A stretch of DNA of 64,000 nt from Rhodoferax mekongensis (GCF_032191775.1 NZ_CP132507.1:2567001-2631000); one strand, 5' to 3'; numbered from the stretch's first letter, positions 36,619-46,670 are shown. The notes: generated by a model from the sequence alone, not told the origin. Made by a program: numbers and translations.

Positions 36619-39090
36619 TCACTCGGTGGCCAGCTCATCGCAGGGACTATCCACGGGAGCGACTGCCATCAGCAGATGACTAACAGATGCTCGCGTGGTA
36701 AGGGTAATTTCATTCCCGTTGTCCAAAAGATTGTTATTTTTCCACCGCGCAATTAAGCTTTCGATCACTGCGATCAATTGGTCCTGCCCCGAATCATTCA
36801 ATGATTCAATCGCAGTATGTCCGTGTAAATGCAAGAGGTTCACCATTTGAGTGTTCATATGAACAGTCGCTAAGATGGGCCGCTGCATCCAAAGATACTC
36901 ATACAGTTTGGACGGGATGTATTCCGCGCAGATGGGCTCCGTGCCATGCAGAAGCAGAAGTACATCTGCGCTGCGCATGCGCCGCAGAATCCGCTCGCGG
37001 CCCGATAATCCGGTGACCGGGTCTGCTTCCACTCTGCCAAGATGCCGCACCATAGTACGCACAGAAGATTGAGAGATTGCAGCCTCAGACACTGCGTCCA
37101 AGGGCCCGCCTGTGAGTTGCAGTTCGATCTTCTCCTTCAATTCAGGCCGTTCCGCTATCAAAGCTTCCAATGCGCTGATGATGGGCGTGAGGTTGCGTGT
37201 GGCAGACAGCGAACCGAAATGGCCTATGACCATTTTGGGGCCCGGGACGTAAGGAGGCATTTCCTTGAACGGAGCATCAATGCCCGGCAGCATCATCTTG
37301 CCGCGGTCCCCCAGCTGCGGGTGGCGGCGCTTAGCACTAGCCAAGGCCTGATCCGTAAACCAGATGGCAACGTCGGCATACGTACAAATCACCCGCTCCA
37401 CTTCCGCCTGCATCTTCTCTTGCGCGGTAGACGGTTCACTGCCGGGCATAACCAAGGGGTCATGCACTTCAGCCAGCCAACGCACGCCCAAGCTCCGCTT
37501 TAGTGCGTTTCCGGCGATATGTGCTGCAAAAGCGCCACCCGTCGAGTAGATTAGGTCGAATGTGCGCTGCTGGGCCAGCTGCCGGCCCTTCACATAAGCA
37601 GACAGCCACCATGACCACGAGCTTTCCACAGGACGAAGCAACTTCTCCACCAACATGAAGGGCAGTAGTGGCAGCGAGAGCAACACCATGACGCATCTGT
37701 ACGCCCTTGGAGCAGCGATGCGCCGGCGCAATACATGGCGCATTTCAAACCGTATTCCTGCTGGCCCTGCTGGCCACAGCTGGTAATGTTCGTAATGGCG
37801 ATCGATACTGCCGGACACACCACTCAGCACTACCAACTCGATACCAGCTGCTTCAAGATGGGGCAACTTGTCAGTAATCGTCTGGCTGGCCGCTCGTCCG
37901 TCCATGTTGAACGCATGGGATAGCACTAGCCAGCGTTGCTTGTATTTGCGAGCCACCGCAGCAAACAGCCCGTCATACTGCAAAGCCGCTTGGGCCCACT
38001 GCCTGCCTCTCGCAAATTCAGTCGCATGACCGACCAGAGCCCTGCAGGTGTCTTTGTCTTGCAAGAGCGAAGCAACTTTGGCAGCGAGGTGAGCGGCGTT
38101 ATCAGGAACAGAGAGCAAAAATGCGTTTACGCCATCCGTCAAATCGGGAGCAATTCCGCTGTAAGGAGCGTCGCTGACCACCGCGGGCAGTCCATGTGCC
38201 ATGCCCTCCAGTACCACCATGCCGTAGGAGTCTTCCAGGGTGGGATGCACCAGCATGTCAGCGGCCCTGTAGGCCAGCGACATGTCTTTCTGGCTCCCCA
38301 AGAAGTGAATGCGTGAACGTAGTCCTAGATTCGCCGCCTGTTGCTCATATTCTTTTGTTTTTTCCGAGCGGCCGACCACGAGCAATTCCACCTTGCCTTC
38401 GATATGGGCCATCGCTTCCAGCAAGGTTTTGAGGCCTTTCTTTACGAAGTCATTGCCGACAAATAGAAGCATGGGCACGTCTGTCGACACGCCGAGGGCT
38501 CGCCGCGCTTGGGCCTTGGCATCTGGTGTGGCCGGGCCCGGCACTGAATCCACGCCTGGCGTGATGACCTCCAGCATGGGGCGCGATTTTGGAAATGCGC
38601 GCTCCACGACCTCTTGCAGCGTGATCGAAGCGCACACCACCTTCTTCTTGTAGGCAAAAGCGAATCGCCGCTCTTCCAGCCACAGGTAAGCCAGAAGTCG
38701 CGGGCTGGTCAGCACTTTCAACCACCGCAGAGCCAACACAAACCCCTGCTTGCCGGCAAACAGTGTGTGCTTCACCGGCAACACATGCACCGTGTGCACA
38801 TTACCGTGCCAGGTGTTTTCATGGGAATGCACGATGTCAAAACCCGTGCGCGTGGCGCGCCAGGTCTTCCAGGCAAAGTAGAGTTGGTTAATCCAGCGCG
38901 GGCGCTCCAGGGGCTTGGGCACCTGGTGGTAGGTCACTCCGGGAAAATCATGCGAAATGGTCTGCGCGAACACATGCACTTCATGCTGTTGCGCGAGCTG
39001 CTCCACCACCGAGATGGAATAGCGCTCAGCCCCCCCCCCGGTCACTGAAAAATTGCGGCTCAAGACCGCGATACGCAAACGCTCAGTCAC
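36619..39090 (-). CDS. Tandem GT-B glycosyltransferase (two GT4-like units fused)
   Basis: This 823-residue protein contains two GT-B glycosyltransferase units. Unit 1 (about residues 5-385) opens with IAVLSRNFSVTGGGAERYSI and has LLFVGNDFVKKGLKTLLEA and HPTLEDSYGMVVLEGMAHGLP, the GT4 donor signature with EGMAHGLP. Unit 2 (about 388-823) opens with WLVLSHAFNMDGRAASQTIT and carries MVIGHFGSLSATRNLTPIIS and SKLYEYLWMQRPILAT, more divergent. It starts with GTG 39090, and GGG codons 18-20 form a 10-base G run. It may add two sugars in succession, or unit 2 may be a binding or chaperone domain. It stands alone after rng, before the ugd promoter gap. Confidence 0.82.
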   Translation of the reverse strand: MTERLRIAVLSRNFSVTGGGAERYSISVVEQLAQQHEVHVFAQTISHDFPGVTYHQVPKPLERPRWINQLYFAWKTWRATRTGFDIVHSHENTWHGNVHTVHVLPVKHTLFAGKQGFVLALRWLKVLTSPRLLAYLWLEERRFAFAYKKKVVCASITLQEVVERAFPKSRPMLEVITPGVDSVPGPATPDAKAQARRALGVSTDVPMLLFVGNDFVKKGLKTLLEAMAHIEGKVELLVVGRSEKTKEYEQQAANLGLRSRIHFLGSQKDMSLAYRAADMLVHPTLEDSYGMVVLEGMAHGLPAVVSDAPYSGIAPDLTDGVNAFLLSVPDNAAHLAAKVASLLQDKDTCRALVGHATEFARGRQWAQAALQYDGLFAAVARKYKQRWLVLSHAFNMDGRAASQTITDKLPHLEAAGIELVVLSGVSGSIDRHYEHYQLWPAGPAGIRFEMRHVLRRRIAAPRAYRCVMVLLSLPLLPFMLVEKLLRPVESSWSWWLSAYVKGRQLAQQRTFDLIYSTGGAFAAHIAGNALKRSLGVRWLAEVHDPLVMPGSEPSTAQEKMQAEVERVICTYADVAIWFTDQALASAKRRHPQLGDRGKMMLPGIDAPFKEMPPYVPGPKMVIGHFGSLSATRNLTPIISALEALIAERPELKEKIELQLTGGPLDAVSEAAISQSSVRTMVRHLGRVEADPVTGLSGRERILRRMRSADVLLLLHGTEPICAEYIPSKLYEYLWMQRPILATVHMNTQMVNLLHLHGHTAIESLNDSGQDQLIAVIESLIARWKNNNLLDNGNEITLTTRASVSHLLMAVAPVDSPCDELATE
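39030..39039. repeat. G10 homopolymer in the coding start of the tandem glycosyltransferase
   Basis: Ten consecutive G on the coding strand (C on the plus strand) encode Gly18-Gly20 of the GT4 nucleotide loop. Gain or loss of one base would truncate the protein early. This placement is typical of contingency loci. Confidence 0.95.
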
Positions 39091-39099
39091 AAGCCACCA

Positions 39100-40575
39100 T
39101 CACAGCAACACAATGTCGTATTGCTCCTGGGCCATGGCTGCCTCGCTTAGCAGCGACACAGGTTTGCCGATGAACTCAGAGAGGCCTGCCAAGTGCTGGC
39201 TTTCTTCGTCCAACAACAGTTCAATCACCTTGGGTGACGCCACCACCCGGAACTCACGCGGAGTGAACTGTCGGGCTTCACGCAAGATTTCACGCAGGAT
39301 GTCATATGCCACACTACGCGGCGTCTTGACGATGCCCTTGCCTTCGCAGGTCGGGCACGGCTCGCACAGCATGTGAGCCAGCGATTCACGCGTGCGCTTG
39401 CGCGTCATTTCCACCAGACCCAGCTGCGAGAAGCCACCCGCCATAGTCTTCACCCGGTCACGCCCCAGCTGTTTGCGGAACTCCGCCAACACGGCCTCGC
39501 GGTGGTCTTCGCGGGCCATGTCGATAAAGTCAACAATGATGATGCCGCCCAGATTGCGCAATCGCAATTGACGTGCGATTGCCTGTGCCGCTTCGAGATT
39601 GGTTTTGAAAATGGTGTCGTCAAAGTTGCGCGCACCGACAAAACCACCCGTGTTCACATCCACCGTAGTCAGGGCTTCGGTCTGGTCCACGATCAGGTAG
39701 CCGCCCGACTTGAGCTCCACCCGGCGCGCCAGCGCTTTGGCAATTTCTTCGTCAATGGAATACAGGTCGAAGATGGGGCGCTCACCCTTGTAGTGCTGCA
39801 ACTTCTCAGCCGCTGCGGGCATGAACTCCGCTCCAAAGGTCTTTAGCGCATCAAACTGCTCGCGCGAATCCACGCGAATCGTCTGCGTCGTTTCGCCCAC
39901 CAAGTCACGCAACACGCGCTGCAACAGGTTCAAGTCCTGGTGCAACAAACTTTGCGGCGGCAGACGAAGCGATGCATCCTTGATCCGGGCCCACGCCTTG
40001 CGCAGGTAAGCAATATCGTCGCCCAGCTCCTTGTCCGACGCATCCTCGCCATTGGTGCGCAAGATGAATCCACCGCCTTCTTTGCCCGCAAGCGCCTGCA
40101 TGCGGCTGCGCAGCTCATCACGCTGAGCGGTAGGAATCTTTTGGGACACGCCGATATGGTCGTCCTGCGGCAGGAACACCAGCAGGCGGCCGGCAATGCT
40201 GATCTGCGTGGACAGGCGGGCGCCCTTGGTGCCAATCGGGTCCTTGATCACCTGCACCATGAGGGACTGGCCCTCAAACACCTGCTTCTCAATCGGAATC
40301 TGGGGCTGCGATGCGCGGGAGGAACTCAGCGACTCACCTTCTGCCGGGGGATGCCACACATCAGCCACATGCAAAAAGGCCGCGCGCTCCAGGCCAATGT
40401 CGATAAACGCCGACTGCATGCCGGGCAGCACCCGCGCCACTTTGCCAAGGTACACATTGCCCACCAGACCACGCTCCAGCGTGCGTTCCACGTGCAGTTC
40501 CTGCACTGCACCGTGTTCCACGATGGCGACCCGCGTCTCTTGCGGGGACCAATTGATCAGGATGTCTTGTTGCAT
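39100..40575 (-). CDS. rng: Ribonuclease G
   Basis: This 491-residue endoribonuclease matures the 5' end of 16S rRNA and degrades mRNA. The N-terminal S1-type domain ([20 protein letters not shown]) is followed by the RNase E/G catalytic domain with [31 protein letters not shown] (metal Asp) and the zinc-link [11 protein letters not shown]. It lacks the long C-terminal scaffold of RNase E. It overlaps the end of maf by 19 bases, consistent with the usual maf-rng order. Start ATG 40575. Confidence 0.95.
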   Translation of the reverse strand: MQQDILINWSPQETRVAIVEHGAVQELHVERTLERGLVGNVYLGKVARVLPGMQSAFIDIGLERAAFLHVADVWHPPAEGESLSSSRASQPQIPIEKQVFEGQSLMVQVIKDPIGTKGARLSTQISIAGRLLVFLPQDDHIGVSQKIPTAQRDELRSRMQALAGKEGGGFILRTNGEDASDKELGDDIAYLRKAWARIKDASLRLPPQSLLHQDLNLLQRVLRDLVGETTQTIRVDSREQFDALKTFGAEFMPAAAEKLQHYKGERPIFDLYSIDEEIAKALARRVELKSGGYLIVDQTEALTTVDVNTGGFVGARNFDDTIFKTNLEAAQAIARQLRLRNLGGIIIVDFIDMAREDHREAVLAEFRKQLGRDRVKTMAGGFSQLGLVEMTRKRTRESLAHMLCEPCPTCEGKGIVKTPRSVAYDILREILREARQFTPREFRVVASPKVIELLLDEESQHLAGLSEFIGKPVSLLSEAAMAQEQYDIVLL

Positions 40576-41183
40576 GCAAAGCCCACCTCGCGCAAGGCCT
40601 GCGCTGTTTCAAACAAAGGGAGGCCCATGATGCCAGAGTAAGAGCCCTCAATGCGCGCAATAAACGCGGCCGCCCTGCCCTGCACACCGTACGCGCCGGC
40701 CTTGCCCATAGGCTCGCCACTGGCCACGTAAGCGGCAATGTCGTCTTCGCTCATGGCCGAAAAAGTGACTACCGATTCCGAACATGCCTGCGCAGTTTTT
40801 TCGCCCCATGCCACTGCCACCGCAGTAAACACGCGATGGGTGCCGCCAGCCAAGGCGCGCAACATGCGCTTGGCATCTTCTGCATCCTCCGGCTTGCCAA
40901 GGATGGTGTCCCCCAAGGCGACGGTGGTATCTGCACAAAGAATAGGACGATTTTGGCCTCTAGCGCCCGCCAGACGTGCGCGAGCAGCTATCAATTTAAG
41001 AGTGGTCACCCGCTGCACATAGACCGCAGGCGTATCGCCCTCCAACACCACTTCCAGGCTCTCCGCATCTTCATCTGGGGTGGGCAAGAGCAACTCGTGC
41101 GCAACGCCGATCTGGGTCAGCAACTCGCGACGGCGCGGACTCTGGGAGGCGAGATAGATGTAATCCGGGGCACTCATGGTCAT
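40557..41183 (-). CDS. maf: Maf-family nucleotide pyrophosphatase
   Basis: This 208-residue Maf/HAM1-like enzyme hydrolyses non-canonical or excess NTPs (dTTP/UTP or m7GTP type). It has [18 protein letters not shown] at the N-terminus, [19 protein letters not shown] with the catalytic Asp, and [21 protein letters not shown] 41183 overlaps the rlmH stop by four bases. About residues 60-74 ([13 protein letters not shown]) are encoded within an interspersed hairpin element, which replaces the usual helix that precedes the catalytic strand. Confidence 0.93.
   Translation of the reverse strand: MTMSAPDYIYLASQSPRRRELLTQIGVAHELLLPTPDEDAESLEVVLEGDTPAVYVQRVTTLKLIAARARLAGARGQNRPILCADTTVALGDTILGKPEDAEDAKRMLRALAGGTHRVFTAVAVAWGEKTAQACSESVVTFSAMSEDDIAAYVASGEPMGKAGAYGVQGRAAAFIARIEGSYSGIMGLPLFETAQALREVGFACNKTS
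40961..41003 (+). repeat. Interspersed hairpin element, copy 2 (inside maf)
   Basis: TAGCGCCCGC at 40961 is followed by GTGCGCGAGCAGCTATCAA, matching the copies at 42571 and 49018 in the TAGCGCCCG start and GCAGCTA core, although the tail is degenerate. It is in frame in maf. Confidence 0.65.
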
Positions 41184-41647
41184 TCCCTGTGGTACGGGTG
41201 ATTGGCGTTGACCGACCAAGCCCGGTACAGCTGCTCAATCAGCAGCACCCGCACCATGGCGTGGGGCAAAGTCAGGTCGGAGAGGCGTATGCGCTCGTGC
41301 GAGGCCTGGCGGAACTCGGGGTCCAGACCGTCCGGGCCGCCTATGATGAGCGCCACATCGGTGCCGCCCAACTGCCATTCTTTCAGACGATCGGCCAGCG
41401 CCGTGGTGCGCAGGCTGGTGCCGCGTTCGTCGAGCGCCACAATTCGCGCCCCTTTGGGGATGGCTTCTTCTATGCGCTTGCGTTCAGCTGCGTATAGCTG
41501 TTCCACCGTTTTGGAGCCTCTCGGCTCCGTCTTGATGGCTTTGAGCTCTACTTTGAGTTCATGGGGAAATCGCTTGGCGTAGTCGTCCCACGCGGTTTGC
41601 GCCCAGTCCGGTACCCGCTGACCGACAGCGACGATGACCAGCTTCAC
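41180..41647 (-). CDS. rlmH: 23S rRNA pseudouridine1915 N3-methyltransferase RlmH
   Basis: This 155-residue SPOUT-class methyltransferase modifies m3-pseudouridine 1915 of 23S rRNA. It has [20 protein letters not shown] at the N-terminus, [13 protein letters not shown], the knot motif [15 protein letters not shown] and the C-terminal tail [20 protein letters not shown] followed by NANHPYHRE. It is eight bases downstream of rsfS, the normal partner, and overlaps maf. Confidence 0.97.
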   Translation of the reverse strand: MKLVIVAVGQRVPDWAQTAWDDYAKRFPHELKVELKAIKTEPRGSKTVEQLYAAERKRIEEAIPKGARIVALDERGTSLRTTALADRLKEWQLGGTDVALIIGGPDGLDPEFRQASHERIRLSDLTLPHAMVRVLLIEQLYRAWSVNANHPYHRE

Positions 41648-41655
41648 GCAGAACC

Positions 41656-42387
41656 TCAGGCTTTACGGGGAGCGGCTTTCTTCGCAGGCGCCTTCTTGGC
41701 GGCAGCGGGCTTGGCCGCAGCTTTTTTGGCGACCGTCTTTTTGACTTCGGGCTTGACCACCACCGTCTTCACCGCCGCCTTGGCCGCGGGTTTGGCGGCG
41801 GGCTTTGCAGCGCTGGTTTTGGAGGCGGCTTTCTTGGCAGGTGCTTTCACGCCAGCGGCTTTGTCTGCAGCTTTCTTCAGAGCAGCTTTGGACGGGAAGG
41901 CTTCTTCCACGCCCTTCTTGGCCGCGCTGGAACGGCGCATGCTCGGCTCAGCAGTTTTCGCAGAGGCTTTTTTGGCAGCAGGCTTGGCTTCTTCGCTGGC
42001 TTTGGCGACCACGGGTTTGGCGGCACCCAGCTTCAGGCGAACGGGCTTCTCGCCCCACAGCTCTTCGAGGTGGTAGTACTGGCGGAAGTTGGGTTGCATG
42101 ATGTGCACCACGACCTGGTTGCAATCCACAATGATCCACTCGCCATTGCCTTCGCCTTCAATACGCGGCTTGGCAAAACCGGCTTCGCGCACCGCATCGC
42201 GCACGCTGGCAGCCAAGGCTTTGGTTTGGCGGTTGCTGGTGCCGGAGGCGATGATCACGCGCTCAAACAAGGCAGACAGGTGCTCGGTGTCGAACACCAC
42301 AATATCTTGGGCCTTCACATCTTCCAGACCATCGACGACGGCACGTTGAAGTTTCTGGGTATTTTTGGCAACGGTGGAAGTAGTCAT
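41656..42387 (-). CDS. rsfS: Ribosome silencing factor RsfS with Lys/Ala-rich tail
   Basis: This protein binds uL14 and blocks 50S-30S joining under nutrient limitation. The RsfS core is residues 1-120 with [34 protein letters not shown] and [19 protein letters not shown] further about 120 residues consist almost only of Ala, Lys, Pro and Val in [13 protein letters not shown] repeats, similar to histone H1-like tails. Normal RsfS is 105-130 residues, so the tail doubles it. It overlaps nadD by one base, in the usual order. The tail may bind rRNA or DNA; that is inference. Confidence 0.94.
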   Translation of the reverse strand: MTTSTVAKNTQKLQRAVVDGLEDVKAQDIVVFDTEHLSALFERVIIASGTSNRQTKALAASVRDAVREAGFAKPRIEGEGNGEWIIVDCNQVVVHIMQPNFRQYYHLEELWGEKPVRLKLGAAKPVVAKASEEAKPAAKKASAKTAEPSMRRSSAAKKGVEEAFPSKAALKKAADKAAGVKAPAKKAASKTSAAKPAAKPAAKAAVKTVVVKPEVKKTVAKKAAAKPAAAKKAPAKKAAPRKA

Positions 42388-43004
42388 CAGTGAGGTCGGT
42401 AAAGAAGGTGTTGGTCAATATAACGCGCAACCGGTTCAAAAACCAGTGGGGCAATGCTCTCGCCGGAGGCTACACGTTGTCGGATTTCGGTGGCACTGAC
42501 AGCCATGGGAGGCATGTGCAGCACAGTCAGGCCGGGGATTTCGGCACTCAAGGCATCAAACTGACCCTTGGCGCCCGTTGAATCTGCGCGGGCAGCTACA
42601 CAAATTATAGCAAGTGCCGGCAGCGCCTCGGATTCATGCCAAGTATGCAGGGCTCGCGCCTGGTCTTCGCCGATCAGCAAATGCAGCGCCGCACCCGAAT
42701 TTTCCGCATGCAGTTCGCGCAAGGTGTCCACGGTGTAGCTGGCACCAATGCGCCGGGTTTCGCGCGCATCCACCTGCACTTCCGGAATACCGGCAAAGGC
42801 CAGGGTAGCCATGGCCAAGCGGTGCTCCGCAGGACTCAAGGCCCTAGCCTTGTGCCACGCGTGCCCGGTCGGTATGACCAGCAGCCGGTCCAGCGACAGC
42901 TCGGCGATAGCGGCCTTGGCCAGAGCCACATGCCCGAGGTGTGGGGGATCAAATGCGCCCCCGAACACGCCAATGCGCAGGGAGCGGGTGGCAGGAGCTG
43001 TCAA
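42387..43004 (-). CDS. nadD: Nicotinate-nucleotide adenylyltransferase NadD
   Basis: This 205-residue enzyme adenylates nicotinate mononucleotide in NAD synthesis. It shows [20 protein letters not shown] with the GxFxPxHxGH motif, [16 protein letters not shown] and [11 protein letters not shown] with the ISATEIR-like signature. I placed the start at TTG 43004, which overlaps the hemF stop by four bases (TTGA) and gives normal length; no ATG is suitably placed. Part of residues 130-144 ([12 protein letters not shown]) derives from an interspersed repeat. Confidence 0.9.
   Translation of the reverse strand: MTAPATRSLRIGVFGGAFDPPHLGHVALAKAAIAELSLDRLLVIPTGHAWHKARALSPAEHRLAMATLAFAGIPEVQVDARETRRIGASYTVDTLRELHAENSGAALHLLIGEDQARALHTWHESEALPALAIICVAARADSTGAKGQFDALSAEIPGLTVLHMPPMAVSATEIRQRVASGESIAPLVFEPVARYIDQHLLYRPH
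42571..42613 (+). repeat. Interspersed hairpin element, copy 3 (inside nadD)
   Basis: GCGCCCGTTGAATCTGCGCG followed by GGCAGCTACACAAATTATAG and CAA matches the copy at 49018 (GCGCCCGTGGAATCTGCACG, GGCAGCTA, then GATAGCA) nearly base for base over 28 bases. The reading frame of nadD is kept. Confidence 0.78.
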
Positions 43005-43924
43005 ACCCAGTCCCGCGCCGTGAGGAAGTGAGAGGTCAGCGCTTCTTCCGGCGAGCCGGCAGCAGCAACATGCTGGTAGGACCAGCTGGCGTGCGGCGGC
43101 ATGGACAGCAGAATCGACTCTGTACGCCCGCCTGACTGAAGGCCGAAATGGGTGCCCCGGTCCCACACCAGGTTGAACTCCACATAGCGCCCGCGGCGGT
43201 ACAACTGGAAGTCCCGCTCGCGCTGGGTGTACGACATGTCTTTGCGGCGCTCAGCAATGGGCAAGTAGGCATGCAAAAAGGCATCGCCCACCGACTGCAG
43301 CATCGCAAAGCTGCGGTCCTGCCCCAGCTCAGAAAAGTCATCAAAAAAGATGCCGCCCACACCACGGGGTTCGTTGCGATGCTTCAGAAAGAAATATTCA
43401 TCACACCACTTCTTGAACCGGGGGTACTTGTCGTCTCCGAAATCCGATAACGCGCCCTTGCACACCTGATGAAAATGCACCGCGTCCTCATTAAAACCGT
43501 AATAAGGCGTCAGATCCATACCGCCACCGAACCAGCATACGGTGTCACCCTGCGGGTTCTTGGCAGCCAGCATGCGCACATTCATATGCACTGTGGGCAC
43601 ATAAGGGTTGCGCGGGTGAAAGACCAGCGAAACACCCATGGCCTCAAAAGGCGCGCCGGACAACTCCGGACGATGCTGAGTCGCACTGGGCGGCAGTTTG
43701 GGGCCCCGCACATGTGAGAAACCACAGCCGGCGCGCTCAAACACGGTGCCACCCTCCAGAATGCGGGTGATGCCATTGCCTTGCAACGGCTCCCCGGGCG
43801 CTTTTTCCCATGCATCGGAAAGGAAGGTGCCGCCATCCATCGCGGCGATAGCGGTTGTGATGCGGTCCTGCAAACCTATCAGGTAGGCGCGCACCCGCTC
43901 AGGGGTCGCTGTAGTGTCAGACAT
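43001..43924 (-). CDS. hemF: Aerobic coproporphyrinogen III oxidase HemF
   Basis: This enzyme oxidatively decarboxylates coproporphyrinogen III to protoporphyrinogen IX using oxygen. From ATG 43924 it has 307 residues with [51 protein letters not shown] and [20 protein letters not shown], all family signatures. ATG 43942 six codons upstream is also possible. The gene sits between nadD and an acyltransferase gene, with short overlaps on both sides. Confidence 0.96.
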   Translation of the reverse strand: MSDTTATPERVRAYLIGLQDRITTAIAAMDGGTFLSDAWEKAPGEPLQGNGITRILEGGTVFERAGCGFSHVRGPKLPPSATQHRPELSGAPFEAMGVSLVFHPRNPYVPTVHMNVRMLAAKNPQGDTVCWFGGGMDLTPYYGFNEDAVHFHQVCKGALSDFGDDKYPRFKKWCDEYFFLKHRNEPRGVGGIFFDDFSELGQDRSFAMLQSVGDAFLHAYLPIAERRKDMSYTQRERDFQLYRRGRYVEFNLVWDRGTHFGLQSGGRTESILLSMPPHASWSYQHVAAAGSPEEALTSHFLTARDWV

Positions 43925-44606
43925 GGTCTTGCTTTCTTTCATGCGGGGCCGGCCGTTGGGCTGCCAGAAATGTCACAGGCGCAGCTGCTTCGGGATGTTT
44001 GCCACGCACGCCTTGCAACAGGCCGGCCATGTGGGCGAGGTCTGCCTGCGGGTCCCCACTCAAGGTCATGAACCGGGTGGCATCCACCACTTTGCGGCCA
44101 TAGTCCAAACTGACCACTCCGACAGGCACATTTGCCTTGAGTGCCACCTGGTAAAAACCACTGCGCCAGCCTTCGGTGCGTTTACGGGTCCCCTCAGGCG
44201 ACAGGCCCAGCCAGTAGAGTTCAGATTGCAGCCGGGCGCGTTGAACGCCCTCCACCACCTGCCCTACCACCCCTTGGGGCGAATGCCGGTGCACGGGTAT
44301 GCCCCCTACCCATTTCAGCCAACGGCCGAACAGCGGGAATTTGAACAGGGTGTCCTTAGCCCAAAAGTTGAGCTGTAGCCCCACGGCCCACTTGGCCAGG
44401 ATGGCCACGATGAAGTCCCAGTTGCTGGTGTGGGGGTACACCACCATCACGCCCTGCAGCGCCGGAAGCCCCTCAAAGTCGACCCTCCAGCCCAGGAGCC
44501 CGAGAATTTTTCGGGCCAAAGGGCTGCCCCGCAGCTGGACGGGGTGTGGCGCATGTCCGGCGGATGCCACCGGATCAGCCTTTGACGGCGCGGTACCCGA
44601 TGTCAC
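43917..44606 (-). CDS. Lysophospholipid acyltransferase family protein
   Basis: This 229-residue protein has the acyltransferase motif HTSNWDF (HX4D type) near residue 58, then [27 protein letters not shown] with the glycine-rich second motif and [15 protein letters not shown] with the EGTR motif. It probably acylates lysophosphatidic acid or a similar acceptor at the inner membrane. It starts with GTG 44606 inside the end of purD (32-base overlap), so the exact start is uncertain. Its place among purD and hemF is unrelated in function. Confidence 0.85.
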   Translation of the reverse strand: MTSGTAPSKADPVASAGHAPHPVQLRGSPLARKILGLLGWRVDFEGLPALQGVMVVYPHTSNWDFIVAILAKWAVGLQLNFWAKDTLFKFPLFGRWLKWVGGIPVHRHSPQGVVGQVVEGVQRARLQSELYWLGLSPEGTRKRTEGWRSGFYQVALKANVPVGVVSLDYGRKVVDATRFMTLSGDPQADLAHMAGLLQGVRGKHPEAAAPVTFLAAQRPAPHERKQDHV

Positions 44607-45867
44607 GGCGGAATTGCATGCCGTCGAACTGAATCTCGTCGATCACTTGGTAGGCGCGCTGCTGCGCCTGCTTGACGCTGTCGGCCAAAGCCGTCACGCA
44701 AAGCACGCGACCGCCTGAGGTCAACACCGTGCCGTCTTGCAGGGTGGTACCGGCATGGAACACGGCGGCGTCTTCGCTCTCTTTGGGGATACCGGTAATG
44801 GCATCACCCTTGCGCGGGTTCATCGGGTAGCCGTGAGCAGCAAGCACCACGCCCAGCGCAGTGCGACGGTCCCACTGCAACTCAACCTCATCGAGCTTTC
44901 CGTGCGGGCCGGGCTCAGTGGCGGCCATCAGCACGTCCACCAGATCGGTCTTGAGGCGCATCATGATGGGCTGGGTCTCGGGGTCGCCCATGCGGCAGTT
45001 GAACTCCAGCGTCTTAGGCTGGCCGTTCTTGTCGATCATCAGCCCGGCGTACAAAAAGCCGCTGAACGGAATGCCGTCGGCTTCCATACCCTTGACCGTG
45101 GGGAGAATGATCTCGCGCATCGCCTTGGCATGCACATCCGGGGTGACCACCGGTGCGGGCGAATAAGCACCCATACCACCCGTGTTGGGGCCCTGGTCGC
45201 CATCCTGCAAGCGCTTGTGATCCTGGCTCGTAGCCAGGGGCAGCACGTTTTTGCCATCCACCATGACGATGAAGCTGGCTTCTTCGCCTTCCAGAAACTC
45301 TTCAATCACGACTCTGGCCCCACCGTCGTTATGGGCCACGCCCAGGGTGTTGTCCACCAGCATGAAGTCAATGGCTTCATGGGCTTCGGCCACGGTCATG
45401 GCCACCACCACGCCCTTGCCGGCAGCCAAGCCGTCGGCCTTGACCACCGTGGGTGCGCCCATCTTGTCCACGTAGGCGTGGGCGGCCACCGGGTCGGAGA
45501 AGGTGGCGTATTCGGCCGTCGGAATGCCATGGCGGCGCATGAATGCCTTGCTGAAGGCCTTGGAGCTTTCCAGCTGAGCGGCGGCCTTGGTCGGGCCGAA
45601 GATGCGCATGTTGTGGGCGCGAAACTCATCGACCACACCGGCTGCCAAAGGCACTTCGGGGCCCACAAGGGTCAAGGTGATCTTGTTGTCCTGCGCCCAC
45701 TGGCGCAGTTGCACCACATCGGTGATGGGCACGTTTTTGAGGCGCGGGTCGGTGGCCGTGCCGCCGTTGCCGGGCGCCACATAGACCATCTGCACCTTGG
45801 GGGACTGGGCCAGTTTCCAGGCCAGCGCATGTTCACGGCCACCGCCGCCAATTACGAGTACGTTCAT
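44575..45867 (-). CDS. purD: Phosphoribosylamine-glycine ligase PurD
   Basis: This 430-residue ATP-grasp ligase joins glycine to phosphoribosylamine in purine synthesis. It begins MNVLVIGGGGREHALAWKLA and has LTLVGPEVPLAAGVVDEF, APTVVKADGLAAGKGVVVAM and EEASFIVMVDGKNVLPLA with the ATP-grasp core. LEFNCRMGDPETQPIMMRL marks the metal site. Length and all signatures are standard. It lies nine bases after yebC in the direction of transcription. Confidence 0.97.
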   Translation of the reverse strand: MNVLVIGGGGREHALAWKLAQSPKVQMVYVAPGNGGTATDPRLKNVPITDVVQLRQWAQDNKITLTLVGPEVPLAAGVVDEFRAHNMRIFGPTKAAAQLESSKAFSKAFMRRHGIPTAEYATFSDPVAAHAYVDKMGAPTVVKADGLAAGKGVVVAMTVAEAHEAIDFMLVDNTLGVAHNDGGARVVIEEFLEGEEASFIVMVDGKNVLPLATSQDHKRLQDGDQGPNTGGMGAYSPAPVVTPDVHAKAMREIILPTVKGMEADGIPFSGFLYAGLMIDKNGQPKTLEFNCRMGDPETQPIMMRLKTDLVDVLMAATEPGPHGKLDEVELQWDRRTALGVVLAAHGYPMNPRKGDAITGIPKESEDAAVFHAGTTLQDGTVLTSGGRVLCVTALADSVKQAQQRAYQVIDEIQFDGMQFRRDIGYRAVKG

Positions 45868-45876
45868 ATCTATGGT

Positions 45877-46596
45877 TCAGAGTGCTGCGTTGTGGAAGAT
45901 GTCCTGGGTGTCGTCCAGGTCTTCCAGTACATCCAGAAGTTTTTGCATGCGCTCGGCGTCCTCAAGGGAGAGCTCAATCGTGTTTTCTGCGCGCATGGTC
46001 ACTGTGGCAACCTCGGCATTGAGTCCAGCGGCCTCCAGGGCGGCCTTGACGGCCTCAAAGTCAGCTGGCGACGTCATCACCTCAATCGCTCCGTCGTCAT
46101 CCGTGATCACGTCTTCCGCACCGGCTTCCAGCGCCACTTCCATGACCTTGTCTTCGCTTGTGCCGGGGGCAAAAATCAGCTGGCCCACGTGCTTGAACTG
46201 GAAGGCCACCGAGCCTTCGGTGCCCATGTTGCCGCCGTGTTTGCTGAAAGCGTGGCGCACTTCAGCCACGGTACGCACCTTGTTGTCCGTCATGGTATCC
46301 ACGATGATGGCCGCGCCACCGATGCCGTAACCTTCGTAGCGGATTTCTTCGTAGCTCATGCCGTCCAGTGAGCCGGTGGCCTTGTCCACGTTGTATTTCA
46401 CCCGGTCTGCAGGCATGTTGGCGGCTTTGGCCTTTTCGATGGCCAGGCGCAAACGCGGGTTCATGGCCGGGTCGCCCCCGCCTTGTCGGGCCGCTACCGT
46501 GATTTCACGGACGATGCGGGTCCAAATCTTGCCTCGCTTCTCGTCCTGACGCCCCTTGCGGTGCTGAATATTGGCCCATTTGCTATGTCCTGCCAC
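45877..46596 (-). CDS. yebC: YebC/PmpR-family protein
   Basis: This 239-residue protein starts [20 protein letters not shown], the family hallmark, and carries [34 protein letters not shown] and an acidic C-terminal region. Members were described as DNA-binding regulators and more recently as translation factors that ease ribosome stalling at proline runs. Start is GTG 46596. It is the first gene of the minus-strand housekeeping operon and divergent from yjgR. Confidence 0.95.
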   Translation of the reverse strand: MAGHSKWANIQHRKGRQDEKRGKIWTRIVREITVAARQGGGDPAMNPRLRLAIEKAKAANMPADRVKYNVDKATGSLDGMSYEEIRYEGYGIGGAAIIVDTMTDNKVRTVAEVRHAFSKHGGNMGTEGSVAFQFKHVGQLIFAPGTSEDKVMEVALEAGAEDVITDDDGAIEVMTSPADFEAVKAALEAAGLNAEVATVTMRAENTIELSLEDAERMQKLLDVLEDLDDTQDIFHNAAL

Positions 46597-46670
46597 ACGA
46601 AACCCTTTAAAAATTCGTTACGCTACCCCGCCGATTGTAAGTTCAGCGCCCCCACCCCGGCCTTGCGGCT

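Noticed and set aside
14439..39090. Glycan locus as an integrated mobile island
   Set aside because: No integrase, transposase, direct repeats or tRNA junction was seen at either border. Exchange by homologous recombination is enough to explain the composition shifts.
44737..46371. 544-codon open frame on the plus strand
   Set aside because: It is antisense to purD and yebC, both complete with full family motifs. The product is rich in His and Gly and has no domain.
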